In this document: positions 1 to 9,930 of the stretch, in pieces | How the letters are laid out: every line of letters begins with the position of its first letter | Numbering within the stretch: position 1 is the stretch's first letter | Assembly (NCBI RefSeq): GCF_012726345.1 | Contig: NZ_PTXN01000023.1 | Location: forward strand, 1-64,000 | Source: Marinomonas sp. UCMA 3892 | GTDB lineage: Bacteria; Pseudomonadota; Gammaproteobacteria; Pseudomonadales; Marinomonadaceae | Reading direction: 5' to 3' | DNA length: 64,000 bases | Translations under genes and position numbers: made by a program | Notes under the pieces: model-generated | What the model was told of the DNA's origin: nothing | The model's database searches: none | What the model saw: only the letters and a program-made list of their open reading frames with translations

Positions 1-1
1 G

Positions 2-442
2 CATTATCTCTCGCTTGTGACAGACGCTTTTAATCGAAAAATCATGGGGTATAAACTCAGTCATGATATGAAAGCAGACAATGTCGTTAAAGCCTTAAAG
101 AAAGCGGTTCAGTCTCGTAAAACGACAAAGCCACTAACGCATCATTCAGATAGAGGGTCGCAGTATTGTTCGGCTCTTTATCAAAAAGAATTACAACGTA
201 ATAAAATACGACCGTCGATGACAGATGGCTATGACTGCTACCAAAATGCGTTAGCAGAAAGGGTGAATGGCATATTGAAGCAAGAATTTTTGATTGGAAG
301 ATGCAGAACTTTTAAAGAGTTAGAAAGGCATATTAGTGAGTCTATTGATATTTATAATAGGTATCGACCTCACTTAAGTCTAAATATGAAAACACCAGAA
401 GAAGTGCATGAAAAAGCCAGTATGGAATCCATACTGGCTTAA
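2..442 (+). CDS. IS3-family transposase (OrfB), C-terminal part
   Basis: This is the 3' part of a DDE integrase-type transposase; its start lies before the window and the frame is already open at base 2. The first codons read HYLSLVTDAFNRK, containing the first catalytic Asp in the usual rve-domain setting. HHSDRGSQY carries the second Asp and NALAERVNGILKQE the catalytic Glu, so all three DDE residues are present. The end (YRPHLSLNMKTPEEVH) is typical of IS3-family OrfB proteins. The gene ends 32 bases before the presumed right end of the element. A perfect hairpin covers its last codons and stop. What is visible is intact; whether the whole element is active cannot be judged. Confidence 0.9.
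   Translation, partial: HYLSLVTDAFNRKIMGYKLSHDMKADNVVKALKKAVQSRKTTKPLTHHSDRGSQYCSALYQKELQRNKIRPSMTDGYDCYQNALAERVNGILKQEFLIGRCRTFKELERHISESIDIYNRYRPHLSLNMKTPEEVHEKASMESILA
414..440 (+). repeat. Perfect 13-bp hairpin over the end of the transposase gene
   Basis: aagccagtatgga and tccatactggctt are exact reverse complements separated by a single base. The repeat overlaps the last codons and the first base of the TAA stop (440-442). No T-run follows, so it is not a standard terminator. A hairpin at the end of a transposase gene could limit impinging transcription or protect the mRNA end; that role is inferred. Confidence 0.7.
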
Positions 443-496
443 CAAAAATCGTCAACGTATTTTAGGACGAGACATAAGGCTAGACTAATTGAGTTG

Positions 497-516
497 AAAG
501 GGTTCGGAGCCTTTTT
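497..516 (+). terminator. Weak terminator-like hairpin before etfB
   Basis: aaagg (497-501) pairs with cctttt (510-515) across an 8-base loop and is followed by a short T-run. It lies between the IS end and etfB, where it could block readthrough from the IS. The stem is short. The rest of 443-720 shows no gene; it holds a small palindrome, cagttaactg, at 559-568 followed by gcgctttttt, which might be a second weak terminator. Confidence 0.35.
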
Positions 517-720
517 AATAGATAATGCGTCATTAGAACGAGACTTGAATATTTTTGTCAGTTAACTGGCGCTTTTTTGTTATTGATGAAAAGCATTCCC
601 AAACTACTATAGAGGGTAAGTGAAGAGTTCTATTGATAGGGAATATTAATATGTAATCAATCTAGTGAAAGTTAAGGTTGAATGCATGAAACAGAACTTA
701 ATAATAAATACGAGGGGCTT

Positions 721-1473
721 ATGAAAATTTTAGTATCTGTAAAGCGAGTCATAGACTATAACGTCAAGGTTCGTGTCAAATCCGACCATACAGCGGTCGA
801 TCTTACCAACGTCAAAATGTCCATGAACCCTTTCTGTGAAATCGCCGTGGAAGAAGCTATTCGCTTAAAAGAGAAAGGTGTTGCTTCTGAAGTTGTGGTT
901 GTTTCTGTTGGTTCAAAGTCTTGCCAAGAAACTTTGCGTACAGCAATGGCATTAGGTGCAGACCGCGCCATTCAAGTGGAAGCGGAAGATGGTTTAGATT
1001 CATTGTCCGTTGCCAAATTGATCGCAAAAGTTGCCCAAGAAGAAGCGGCAGATTTAGTGATTATGGGTAAACAAGCCATTGACTCAGATAATAACCAAAC
1101 AGGCCAAATGGTCGCAGCGTTATTGGATTACCCCCAAGCGACTTTTGCGTCAGAGGTGGTTATTGAAAATGGCGAAGCACAAGTTACTCGTGAAATTGAT
1201 GGCGGTTTGCAGACCTTGGCGATTACCCTGCCCGCGGTTGTTACTACGGACTTGCGTTTAAATGAGCCACGTTTTGCTTCTTTACCAAATATTATGAAAG
1301 CCAAGAAAAAACCATTGGATGTAAAAACACCTGCCGATCTAGGTGTAGAAGTTGGGTCTAATGTCAGCATCGTATCTGTTACTCCGCCGCCACAACGCGC
1401 TGGTGGTATTAAAGTGGGCTCGGTTGCTGAGTTAGTAGACAAACTTAAAAATGAAGCGAAGGTGGTGTCATGA
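721..1473 (+). CDS. etfB: Electron transfer flavoprotein, beta subunit
   Basis: EtfB pairs with EtfA to carry electrons from acyl-CoA and other dehydrogenases to ETF-ubiquinone oxidoreductase. The 250-residue product begins [19 protein letters not shown], as in bacterial EtfB, and contains the signature stretch [20 protein letters not shown] that binds AMP. An in-frame ATG lies upstream at 682, but 721 is chosen because gagggg precedes it at the right distance and the family starts there. The stop overlaps the etfA start by 4 bases (ATGA), which implies coupled translation. The downstream fadBA genes fit a role in fatty-acid oxidation. Confidence 0.95.
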   Translation: MKILVSVKRVIDYNVKVRVKSDHTAVDLTNVKMSMNPFCEIAVEEAIRLKEKGVASEVVVVSVGSKSCQETLRTAMALGADRAIQVEAEDGLDSLSVAKLIAKVAQEEAADLVIMGKQAIDSDNNQTGQMVAALLDYPQATFASEVVIENGEAQVTREIDGGLQTLAITLPAVVTTDLRLNEPRFASLPNIMKAKKKPLDVKTPADLGVEVGSNVSIVSVTPPPQRAGGIKVGSVAELVDKLKNEAKVVS

Positions 1474-2399
1474 GCGTTTTAATCATTGCAGAACACGACA
1501 ATAAATCTCTTAAGCCTGCGACGCTAAATACAGTAACCGCAGCCACACAAATTGATGCCGAAGTTCATATGCTCGTTGTTGGCTTTGAATGCCAAACGGT
1601 TGTTGAACAAGCATCACAAGTCGCTGGGGTGACAAAAGTTTTAGTGGCAGATAATGCAGCCTATGAGCATCAGTTGGCTGAAAATGTTTCTAAATTAATT
1701 GTCGACGTTGCTGAGGGTTATGGACATATTTTAGCGCCTGCAACCACGACTGGGAAAAATACCTTGCCACGTGTAGCGGCACTTTTGAATGTTGCTCAGC
1801 TGTCTGATGTTATTAAAGTTGAGTCGGCCGACACATTTGTTCGTCCTATTTATGCTGGCAATGCTATTGCTACTGTTAAAACAACTGACGCAGTAAAAGT
1901 TCTTACAGTTCGAGCAACTGGCTTTGATGCCGCGGCTAGCTCCGGTGGCAGCGCAGAACGCCAAGTATTGTCTCAAGTAATCAATTCTGAGCGCAGTCGT
2001 TTTGTTAAAGAGCAACTTGCAGAGACTGATCGCCCAGAGTTGACTGCGGCCAATGTAATTATTTCGGGTGGTCGTGGTATGGGGAATGGTGATAACTTCA
2101 AATTACTTGAAGGTGTCGCGGATAAACTAGGCGCCGCTATTGGTGCTTCACGTGCCGCAGTGGATGCTGGTTTTGTGCCAAATGATTTGCAAGTTGGTCA
2201 AACCGGTAAAACTGTTGCGCCAGATCTTTACATTGCTGTGGGTATTTCTGGTGCTATTCAGCATTTAGCTGGGATGAAAGACTCTAAGGTTATTGTTGCA
2301 ATTAACAAAGATGAAGATGCACCTATCTTCCAAGTAGCTGATTATGGATTGGTTGCTGACTTGTTTGATGCCGTACCTGAGCTAGAAAAAAGCTTGTAA
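1470..2399 (+). CDS. etfA: Electron transfer flavoprotein, alpha subunit
   Basis: EtfA is the FAD-carrying subunit of the EtfAB dimer. The 309-residue protein has the usual length. Its C-terminal half carries the FAD-binding region [20 protein letters not shown], followed by [40 protein letters not shown] and [14 protein letters not shown], all typical of the family. It starts inside the etfB stop codon and ends just before a strong terminator, so etfBA is a two-gene unit. Confidence 0.96.
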   Translation: MSVLIIAEHDNKSLKPATLNTVTAATQIDAEVHMLVVGFECQTVVEQASQVAGVTKVLVADNAAYEHQLAENVSKLIVDVAEGYGHILAPATTTGKNTLPRVAALLNVAQLSDVIKVESADTFVRPIYAGNAIATVKTTDAVKVLTVRATGFDAAASSGGSAERQVLSQVINSERSRFVKEQLAETDRPELTAANVIISGGRGMGNGDNFKLLEGVADKLGAAIGASRAAVDAGFVPNDLQVGQTGKTVAPDLYIAVGISGAIQHLAGMKDSKVIVAINKDEDAPIFQVADYGLVADLFDAVPELEKSL

Positions 2400-2418
2400 T
2401 TTTTTAATAGAAAGTCGC

Positions 2419-2455
2419 CTGTTTAAGCTTTTTGACAAAGCTTAAACAGCTTTTT
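2419..2455 (+). terminator. Rho-independent terminator after etfA
   Basis: A perfect 13-bp stem (ctgtttaagcttt at 2419-2431 with aaagcttaaacag at 2437-2449) has a 5-base loop and is followed by c and five T. It should end the etfBA transcript. Confidence 0.9.
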
Positions 2456-2463
2456 AAATACCG

Positions 2464-2494
2464 GATAGTGGTGAAAGATTGTTTCACCACTATC
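2464..2494 (+). repeat. Perfect 13-bp hairpin in the fadB leader
   Basis: gatagtggtgaaa (2464-2476) pairs exactly with tttcaccactatc (2482-2494) across the loop gattg. It lies 14 bases after the etfA terminator stem and 25 bases before the fadB start, and is followed by A-rich sequence and the Shine-Dalgarno ggag. It could be a second terminator arm, a leader structure of fadB mRNA or a protein-binding dyad. The sequence alone does not decide. Confidence 0.6.
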
Positions 2495-2519
2495 AAAATA
2501 AAAATAACTGGAGACCAGC

Positions 2520-4670
2520 ATGATTTTCGAAGGACAAGCAGTCAAGGTTGCAGTCGATGATGCCGGCGTAGCAACCGTTACTCTGGATTTGGTCGGTGAA
2601 TCGGTCAATAAATTCAATAGTCTTACCTTGAATGAATTGGCCGAAGCCGTTACTGCGCTAAAACACATTGATGACTTACAAGGTGTTATTTTTGCCAGTG
2701 CAAAAGATGTTTTTGTCGTAGGTGCGGACATTACCGAATTTACCTCTTGGTTCAAGCTTGAGGACGATGATTTAGCCGATAAATTGCGTCACGCTCACAG
2801 CATTTTTAATGACATCTCTAACCTATGTTGCCCAACGGTAGCCGCTATTAATGGTATTGCTCTTGGTGGCGGCATGGAGTTGGCCTTGGCTTGTGATTAT
2901 CGCGTGATGGCTGACACAGCGAAAATCGGTTTACCAGAAACTCAACTGGGTATTTACCCAGGTTGGGGTGGTACCGTTCGCTTACCTCGTTTAATCGGTG
3001 CCGATAACGCTTGTGAGTGGATTTGTGGTGGTGCTCAGAAACGCAGCGAAGATGCTTTTAAAGATGGTGCGGTTGATGCGGTTGTGCCTGCAGCGAAAGT
3101 CAATGAGTCAGCTCGTCATCTTATTCAGCAAGTGCTGGATGGAAAGTTGAACTACCACGCTCGTCGTGATGAATTACGCGCACCAATGGAATTTACTCCT
3201 ATTGAAAAAATGATGGTTTTCGAATCGGTACGCGGTGTAGTTGGTGCGAAAGCGGGTAAACATTACCCTGCGCCAATGGCTGCGATTAAAACCATTGAAA
3301 AAGGCATCAGCCAAGATATGGAAAAAGCCCTTGATACCGAAATCAAAGGTTTTATTAAACTTGCTAAGGGCCCAGTAGCGAAATCTTTAGTGAACTTATT
3401 TTTAAGTGATCAACAGATTAAGAAAACGGCAGGCAGATACGCTAAAAATGCGACGCCAGTTAAGCAAGCTGCGGTATTGGGTGCAGGTATTATGGGTGGT
3501 GGTGTTGCCTATCAGTCTGCGTCAAAAGGCACACCAATTATCATGAAAGATATTCGTCCTGAAGCCCTAGAGTTAGGTTTGAGCGAAGCGAATAAGCTAT
3601 TCAATGGTCAAGTAGAGCGCGGACGTTTAACAACCGAAAAAGCCTTTAAAGCAATGAATGCAATTATTCCTGCTTTGAGCTATGGCGAATTTGAACATGT
3701 TGATCTAGTAGTCGAAGCGGTTGTTGAAAACGTTAAAATCAAAAAATCTGTTTTGGCTGAAGTAGAAACTAAGATCTCAGACGACGCTATTTTGACGTCT
3801 AATACTTCAACTATTTCCATTACTGAATTGGCAAAAGATCTAAAACGCCCAGAAAATTTCTGTGGTATGCATTTCTTTAACCCTGTGCACCGTATGGCTT
3901 TGGTCGAAGTTATTCGCGGTGAAAAAACCAGCGATGCTGCAATTGCCAAAACGGTTGCTTATGCTCAAGCTATGGGTAAAACACCTGTTGTGGTAAATGA
4001 CTGTCCAGGGTTCCTAGTTAACCGTGTGTTGTTCCCTTACTTTGCTGGTTTCTCCTTGATGATGCAGGAAGGCGCGGATTTCCAAGTGGTAGATAAAACC
4101 ATGGAAAAATTCGGTTGGCCAATGGGGCCTGCTTATTTGCTTGACGTGGTTGGTATCGATACGGCTTATCATGCGGATCAAGTTATGGCAGAAGGCTTTC
4201 CAGATCGAATGAAGCATGAAGGCACAAACGCAGTAGATTGTTTGTTCGAGTTAGAGCGTTTTGGTCAGAAAAACGGTAAAGGTTTTTATACTTACGAACC
4301 AGATCGTAAAGGTAAACCGAAGAAAATCTTTAATGAAGAAATCGATGTTTTACTTTCTTCCATAGTTGTGTCGAAGTCTGAGTTGAGCGAAGACGACATA
4401 GTGGCACGGATGATGATTCCACTTTGTATTGAAACAGTACGTTGCCTTGAAGAAAATATCGTGGCATCGGCGGCAGAAGCTGACATGGGATTGATTTACG
4501 GTATTGGTTTCCCTCCATACCTTGGCGGTGCTTTGCACTACTTAGATCAAATGGGACTGCAGGCCTTTTGTGACCTTGCAGATAAATACAGCCACTTAGG
4601 TAAGTTGTACGAGCCAACCGCAAAAATGCGTGAAATGGCGAAGAATAACGACACTTATTACGGCGCATAA
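2520..4670 (+). CDS. fadB: Fatty acid oxidation complex, alpha subunit
   Basis: FadB carries enoyl-CoA hydratase/isomerase and 3-hydroxyacyl-CoA dehydrogenase activities of beta-oxidation and works with FadA in an alpha2-beta2 complex. The 716-residue length matches E. coli FadB. The N-terminal crotonase domain has [15 protein letters not shown] and [15 protein letters not shown], which carry the two catalytic glutamates. The dehydrogenase half has the NAD motif [17 protein letters not shown] near residue 320 and [17 protein letters not shown] with the catalytic His near residue 450. A GGAG ribosome-binding site precedes the ATG. fadA follows after 27 bases, as in the standard fadBA operon. 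Confidence 0.97.
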   Translation: MIFEGQAVKVAVDDAGVATVTLDLVGESVNKFNSLTLNELAEAVTALKHIDDLQGVIFASAKDVFVVGADITEFTSWFKLEDDDLADKLRHAHSIFNDISNLCCPTVAAINGIALGGGMELALACDYRVMADTAKIGLPETQLGIYPGWGGTVRLPRLIGADNACEWICGGAQKRSEDAFKDGAVDAVVPAAKVNESARHLIQQVLDGKLNYHARRDELRAPMEFTPIEKMMVFESVRGVVGAKAGKHYPAPMAAIKTIEKGISQDMEKALDTEIKGFIKLAKGPVAKSLVNLFLSDQQIKKTAGRYAKNATPVKQAAVLGAGIMGGGVAYQSASKGTPIIMKDIRPEALELGLSEANKLFNGQVERGRLTTEKAFKAMNAIIPALSYGEFEHVDLVVEAVVENVKIKKSVLAEVETKISDDAILTSNTSTISITELAKDLKRPENFCGMHFFNPVHRMALVEVIRGEKTSDAAIAKTVAYAQAMGKTPVVVNDCPGFLVNRVLFPYFAGFSLMMQEGADFQVVDKTMEKFGWPMGPAYLLDVVGIDTAYHADQVMAEGFPDRMKHEGTNAVDCLFELERFGQKNGKGFYTYEPDRKGKPKKIFNEEIDVLLSSIVVSKSELSEDDIVARMMIPLCIETVRCLEENIVASAAEADMGLIYGIGFPPYLGGALHYLDQMGLQAFCDLADKYSHLGKLYEPTAKMREMAKNNDTYYGA

Positions 4671-4685
4671 TTTCCCATAGGCTAG

Positions 4686-5873
<1,188 letters not shown>

Positions 5874-5945
5874 GTAATATTGAACTAAGTACATGAAGTT
5901 GTGTGCCTCCTTGCTCTAGAACAGCAAATTGTAATCTCTGTCTTT

Positions 5946-5972
5946 AGCCCCGCCATGTGCGGGGCTTTTTTT
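5946..5972 (+). terminator. Rho-independent terminator after fadA
   Basis: agccccgc (5946-5953) pairs with gcggggct (5959-5966) across catgt and runs into seven T. It ends the fadBA transcript. Confidence 0.93.
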
Positions 5973-6053
5973 GCTCTGGTGTTTTGTACTATCTTGGTCG
6001 ATGATAAGCACCATTAACCAAGCGATATCAGATGAGTAAACGAGGATTGTTGC

Positions 6054-7022
6054 GTGAAAGTAGCCGTATTAGATGATTACCAGAATTGTGTTAAAGATCT
6101 TGCTTGTTTCCAAGTATTACAAGGTCATGATGTACATGTATTTAATGAGACTTTTACTAATACAGAAGAGTTGGTCGCTAAGCTAAAGGATTTTGACGCT
6201 TTGGTTTTGATACGAGAGCGCACGGTGATCTCTGAAGAATTGCTTGCTAACTTACCTAATTTAAAACTGATTAGTCAAACAGGAAAAATCAGTAATCACA
6301 TTGATGCCAAGCTCTGCCAAAAATACGGGGTTGCTGTGGCGGAAGGTGTTGGTTCTCCGGTTGCGCCATCTGAATTATGCTGGGGTCTTATTATGTCTGC
6401 GAGTCGACATATTCCTGAATACGTTGGGCAATTTTCACAAGGCTATTGGCAACAGTCTGGTTCTTTAGGGTTAGGTCGAGTATTGAATGGGTCAATGTTG
6501 GGGATTTGGGGCTACGGTAAAATAGGCCAACGTATTGCGCAGTATGCGAAAGCTTTCGGCATGAAGGTACTGGTTTGGGGAAGCGAAAGCTCAAGGTCAT
6601 TAGCCCAAGAGCATGGCTTTTTAGCGGCTGTCTCCAAAGAAGATTTTTTTAAAACGGCAGATGTTATTACTTTGCATTTGCGACTTAATGACGCAACTAA
6701 AGCCATAGTGACGCAAGCGGATTTAGCCTTGATGAAATCGGACTCTTTGCTCGTAAATACCAGTAGAGCAGAGCTTATTGAAAGTGGTGCCTTGTATAGT
6801 GAGATGTCATTGAATCCAAGTAAACGTGCTGCCGTCGACGTGTTTGAGACAGAACCTGCGAATACTAATAATGAGCCTTTGTTATCACTCCCCAATGTAC
6901 TATGTACGCCGCACATTGGTTATGTCGAAAAGAACAGTTATGAGCTTTACTTCAAAATTGCTTTTGAAAATGTTGTGGCTTTCGCCAACGGTAAAGCGGA
7001 AAACTTGGTTGTTAATCCATAA
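6054..7022 (+). CDS. D-2-hydroxyacid dehydrogenase family protein
   Basis: This is an NAD(P)-dependent dehydrogenase of the D-isomer 2-hydroxyacid (SerA-like) family, 322 residues. The Rossmann motif is GIWGYGKIGQRIAQYAKAFG. The catalytic Arg is in NTSRAELIESGAL, the Glu in DVFETEP and the His in CTPHIGYVEKNSYE, so the triad is complete. The start is GTG with a gagg ribosome-binding site about 12 bases upstream; the protein begins naturally at MKVAVLDDYQN. It lacks the ACT domain of true SerA, so it is not necessarily a phosphoglycerate dehydrogenase. The substrate is unknown. It stands alone between two terminator-like structures. Confidence 0.88.
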   Translation: MKVAVLDDYQNCVKDLACFQVLQGHDVHVFNETFTNTEELVAKLKDFDALVLIRERTVISEELLANLPNLKLISQTGKISNHIDAKLCQKYGVAVAEGVGSPVAPSELCWGLIMSASRHIPEYVGQFSQGYWQQSGSLGLGRVLNGSMLGIWGYGKIGQRIAQYAKAFGMKVLVWGSESSRSLAQEHGFLAAVSKEDFFKTADVITLHLRLNDATKAIVTQADLALMKSDSLLVNTSRAELIESGALYSEMSLNPSKRAAVDVFETEPANTNNEPLLSLPNVLCTPHIGYVEKNSYELYFKIAFENVVAFANGKAENLVVNP

Positions 7023-7031
7023 GATCGGACG

Positions 7032-7064
7032 CGAATTAACGTTGTTATTAGCTCCGTTAATTCG
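7032..7064 (+). terminator. Hairpin after the 2-hydroxyacid dehydrogenase gene
   Basis: cgaattaacg (7032-7041) and cgttaattcg (7055-7064) form a perfect 10-bp stem, extended by a G-T pair, with a 13-base loop. It lacks a clear T-run, so termination is only likely. Confidence 0.5.
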
Positions 7065-7157
7065 TGTTAACATTTATTGGCTAAAGCTTTTAATCAATCT
7101 GCGCAATGACTTCTCATTACGCCACTGGATATATTTTAAATTACATAGGATGTCGCG

Positions 7158-7580
7158 ATGAAATTTTTTGTACCTAAGCTGTTTGTTGCAGTGTCAGCCT
7201 TAGTTTCTTCTAGTTTATTAGTTGCTGAAGAAACCACTGAGGCGCCTGTCTGTGAAATCAAAGATATAACGTCTTTTTCTTACATGGAAAACCTTCCGCC
7301 TAATAGCGACATAGATGTTGGGGCGATATATAAAGCCAAAACAGAAGAGCTTATTGCTTTTGGTAAAACGAATAATTTAGAAGACTTTCAAGTCATTAGC
7401 CAAGATGCATCTTTTAGCCCTAACTGCTGTGGCAATTATGGTTCACAAGTAAATATGAATTATACCGTGAGCTATAAGCCTAGCTATGATGCATTTAATG
7501 CTTTCCGTAAATTTGCGGGGATGGGAGCCGTATCAACGTATCGCGTTGGTATGGAAAACTGTCCTGTAGAGAATAATTAA
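7158..7580 (+). CDS. Exported protein of unknown function
   Basis: I do not recognise the family. The 140-residue protein starts with a Sec-type signal peptide (MKFFVPKLFVAVSALVSSSLLVAEE, split here only by description: basic start, hydrophobic core, likely cut after residue 23). The mature part of about 117 residues has four Cys (one near residue 32, a CC pair in SPNCCGNYG and one in MENCPVENN), consistent with disulfides in the periplasm. An aggat ribosome-binding site precedes the ATG. It is flanked by hairpins on both sides, so it is probably a single-gene transcript. Confidence 0.7.
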   Translation: MKFFVPKLFVAVSALVSSSLLVAEETTEAPVCEIKDITSFSYMENLPPNSDIDVGAIYKAKTEELIAFGKTNNLEDFQVISQDASFSPNCCGNYGSQVNMNYTVSYKPSYDAFNAFRKFAGMGAVSTYRVGMENCPVENN

Positions 7581-7586
7581 TTAACT

Positions 7587-7623
7587 GTCTTGCTCTTTAA
7601 CTGCTAATGTTAAAGAGCAAGAC
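7587..7623. terminator. Bidirectional terminator-like hairpin between convergent genes
   Basis: gtcttgctctttaac (7587-7601) pairs perfectly over 15 bp with gttaaagagcaagac (7609-7623) across tgctaat. It lies between a plus-strand gene ending at 7580 and a minus-strand chemoreceptor gene ending at 7673. T-runs are weak on both sides, so it may act as an mRNA end stabiliser as much as a terminator. Confidence 0.65.
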
Positions 7624-7672
7624 GCTATTTATAGCTCACTTTATCTTTTACTAATTTCTACCTCTAGTAACA

Positions 7673-9709
7673 CTAGATTTTAAAGTTTCCTACTTCGTTG
7701 TTAAGTGTTTTATACAATTCTGTGATTTGTGTGGACTGTTTGTTTATTAGGTTTGAAACATCTTTCACACCGTTGGTTTGCTCTTTTAGCAGCATAAGGC
7801 TCTGGTTTATACCGTCGGACAGCGCTGCTTGTTCGATTGTAGCTTGGGCTGTTTTTGAGGCCATTTGTTGTACTTTTTCAAAGGAATGATTTAGAGAGTC
7901 AAAAATGTTGATGACGTTGTCGAAGTTAGCTGCTGTGTTATCGGCGTTGCTCCGGCTGTTTTGAGTGGAAATAGAGGACTCTTTAACATTCTGTTTGAGT
8001 TGTTCAATAATGGTTTCTATTTCATCTGTACTGTTCTGTGTACGGGTTGCCAATGTTCGTACTTCATCTGCAACCACGGCAAAACCACGACCTTGTTCCC
8101 CAGCTCGAGCAGCCTCGATGGCTGCGTTTAAGGCCAATAGGTTGGTTTGTTCGGCAATGTTTCTAATCACTTCAAGTACGGAGGAAATATTTTCTGAGCT
8201 TTTTTCTAACTCTTCTGCTCGTTTCAATGATTCTTCGATATTACTGATTAGACTGGAAATGGCTTTGTGTGACGTATTTACTGCTTGAATACCTTGTTCG
8301 GTTAATTGGCTTGAAGTGGTTGCTTCAGCTTCGGTGTCTTTTGCAACTTCCGCCATCTGCTGGTTAGATACATTCATTTCTTGTCCAGCACTGATCATAG
8401 ATGACGATGCATCCACTAGAGCATGAGTTATATTATTAGTGGTTTCGGAGGCATTCTTTAATTCTGTTGTCATGCTGCCAAGAGCCGATGATTGTTTATG
8501 TATATTGCTAATGATTGATCGTAGTTGTTCAACAAAACCGTCGAACTCTTTAGCAAGATCGCCAAGTTCGTCTTTAGCGCTTGAGTTAATTCGTTGGGTT
8601 AAATCACCATCACCTTCGGCGATCTCTCTAATCCGGCGTGCCATACTTTCCACATTACGAGTTATTTTGAGTGGAACGTAATAACCAAAAGCCATTGCAA
8701 AAATAAACGCGATTACCGTTAATGTCATAGCAAGTTTTTGGTTTTGTTCGACGTTTTCAGCTGTTTGTTGTTCCATGTCTCGAGCGTGTTTTCTTACTGT
8801 TTCACCTGCTTTGTCTAATAGCTCGCGAATTTCAGCGAAATTTTTGTCAGCTTCAACAATTTCTTGTGGTAGTTTTTTAACTAAATCTGATTCTGGAGAG
8901 CTAATTTGATCAAGACTGCCTTCGTACCATTCATTGAAGAGCCCGCTAAACTCGTCATAAGGTTTTGTAAGCTCGGGCTCGTTAACTAAATAACCTCGGT
9001 AAGCTCTAAACCTGTCTATGGCTTGTTTACCGTTTAATCTAAACTCTTCTTTATTGGCTTCTTTATCACCAATGCCATTGAGTATTCTTTGGTGGGCGAG
9101 GCGAGCTTGATAGAGGTCGCGGTCAGCGTTGAGGACTTCGGTAATGGCTTCTATAAAATGGTTTAATTCATTGGCTGAGTTGAATTCGTCTTTATGTTCG
9201 TTGGTATAATCATGTAGTTTCTCACCGGCTTTATCCAGCATGTCCCGAATGACTTGGAATTTCTGATCGAGCTCTATCATAGCGTTTGAAAACTGCATGC
9301 TGCCGTTTGATGATGTGATCAATCTTTCGCTTGAATTTACCCAAGAATTATAGAGTTCTTCAAAAGATTTAAAGGGGGTTAGTAGCTCTTGAGGTTCGTC
9401 TTGAAGATACTTTCTATAAAGTTGAAAACGATCAAAAACTTGCTGGGCGTTTTCTCGAAAGTCGACCTCATTTTCTTTATTAGGGGCTTTACCATTTAGC
9501 ATTTTTTCTTGTGCTAAACGGGCTTGATAAATATCTCTATCTGCATTTAATACAACTGAGATTGCTTCGAAATAATGCTCTGCTTGTCGTTTCATATTAT
9601 TTTTTTGAATACTGCTCATTAGCATCATAAAGATAAAAAGGCAGATCAAAATTGCTGAGAGAAAAATGATTGGAAGCATCATTTTGATTCGAATTGAATG
9701 GACGCGCAT
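7673..9709 (-). CDS. Methyl-accepting chemotaxis protein with duplicated helical sensor
   Basis: This is a 678-residue transmembrane chemoreceptor. TM1 is at about residues 11-32, the periplasmic sensor at about 33-326, TM2 at about 327-345, followed by HAMP and a standard signalling tip with [20 protein letters not shown] and [20 protein letters not shown]. The sensor contains two tandem copies of a helical unit of about 140 residues: [14 protein letters not shown] at 53-66 recurs as [14 protein letters not shown] at 192-205, and [13 protein letters not shown] at 151 recurs as [13 protein letters not shown] at 291. Two stacked bundles recall helical bimodular sensors, but the ligand is unknown. 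AAAGGATT precedes the ATG. Confidence 0.93.
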   Translation of the reverse strand: MRVHSIRIKMMLPIIFLSAILICLFIFMMLMSSIQKNNMKRQAEHYFEAISVVLNADRDIYQARLAQEKMLNGKAPNKENEVDFRENAQQVFDRFQLYRKYLQDEPQELLTPFKSFEELYNSWVNSSERLITSSNGSMQFSNAMIELDQKFQVIRDMLDKAGEKLHDYTNEHKDEFNSANELNHFIEAITEVLNADRDLYQARLAHQRILNGIGDKEANKEEFRLNGKQAIDRFRAYRGYLVNEPELTKPYDEFSGLFNEWYEGSLDQISSPESDLVKKLPQEIVEADKNFAEIRELLDKAGETVRKHARDMEQQTAENVEQNQKLAMTLTVIAFIFAMAFGYYVPLKITRNVESMARRIREIAEGDGDLTQRINSSAKDELGDLAKEFDGFVEQLRSIISNIHKQSSALGSMTTELKNASETTNNITHALVDASSSMISAGQEMNVSNQQMAEVAKDTEAEATTSSQLTEQGIQAVNTSHKAISSLISNIEESLKRAEELEKSSENISSVLEVIRNIAEQTNLLALNAAIEAARAGEQGRGFAVVADEVRTLATRTQNSTDEIETIIEQLKQNVKESSISTQNSRSNADNTAANFDNVINIFDSLNHSFEKVQQMASKTAQATIEQAALSDGINQSLMLLKEQTNGVKDVSNLINKQSTQITELYKTLNNEVGNFKI

Positions 9710-9796
9710 ATATAATCCTTTATCATTTTTAAGTTATTTACAGTCTAGGAAAAGATGTTTGTAAGCGCAAAAAAATGATCAAATTTTGATCTGATC

Positions 9797-9854
9797 TTTT
9801 GTTTTATTGTTAGCTACTTATTTTGTTTTATTGTTAGCTACTTATTTTGTTTTA
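9797..9854. repeat. Tandem 24-bp direct repeat upstream of the chemoreceptor gene
   Basis: The unit ttttgttttattgttagcta followed by ctta occurs exactly at 9797-9820 and 9821-9844, and its first ten bases recur at 9845-9854. It lies between codA and the chemoreceptor, about 90-145 bases upstream of the receptor start. It may be a slippage-prone repeat in the promoter region or a decayed small mobile sequence. Confidence 0.85.
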
Positions 9855-9872
9855 ATGGGAATTAGACGTACA

Positions 9873-9906
9873 GAAAAGGTGAAAGTGCTATATCATTCAC
9901 CTTTTC
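9873..9906 (-). terminator. Hairpin after codA
   Basis: gaaaaggtgaa (9873-9883) pairs exactly with ttcaccttttc (9896-9906) across a 12-base loop. It lies 24 bases after the end of codA on the minus strand and is the likely 3' end of the codBA transcript. The T-run is inside the stem end only. Confidence 0.6.
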
Positions 9907-9930
9907 ATTGAAGGAATATTCACTTGTAGA

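Larger units (their letters stand above)
1..474 (+). mobile_element. Right end of an IS3-family insertion sequence
   Basis: The transposase is followed by a non-coding tail that ends in gtcaacgtattttaggacga and then gaca at 471-474. IS3-family elements begin with TG and end with CA, so the element probably ends at 474, with the terminal inverted repeat inside about 451-474. The three bases after it (taa, 475-477) could be the target duplication. The left end is outside the window, so neither the repeat nor the duplication can be confirmed. Confidence 0.6.
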
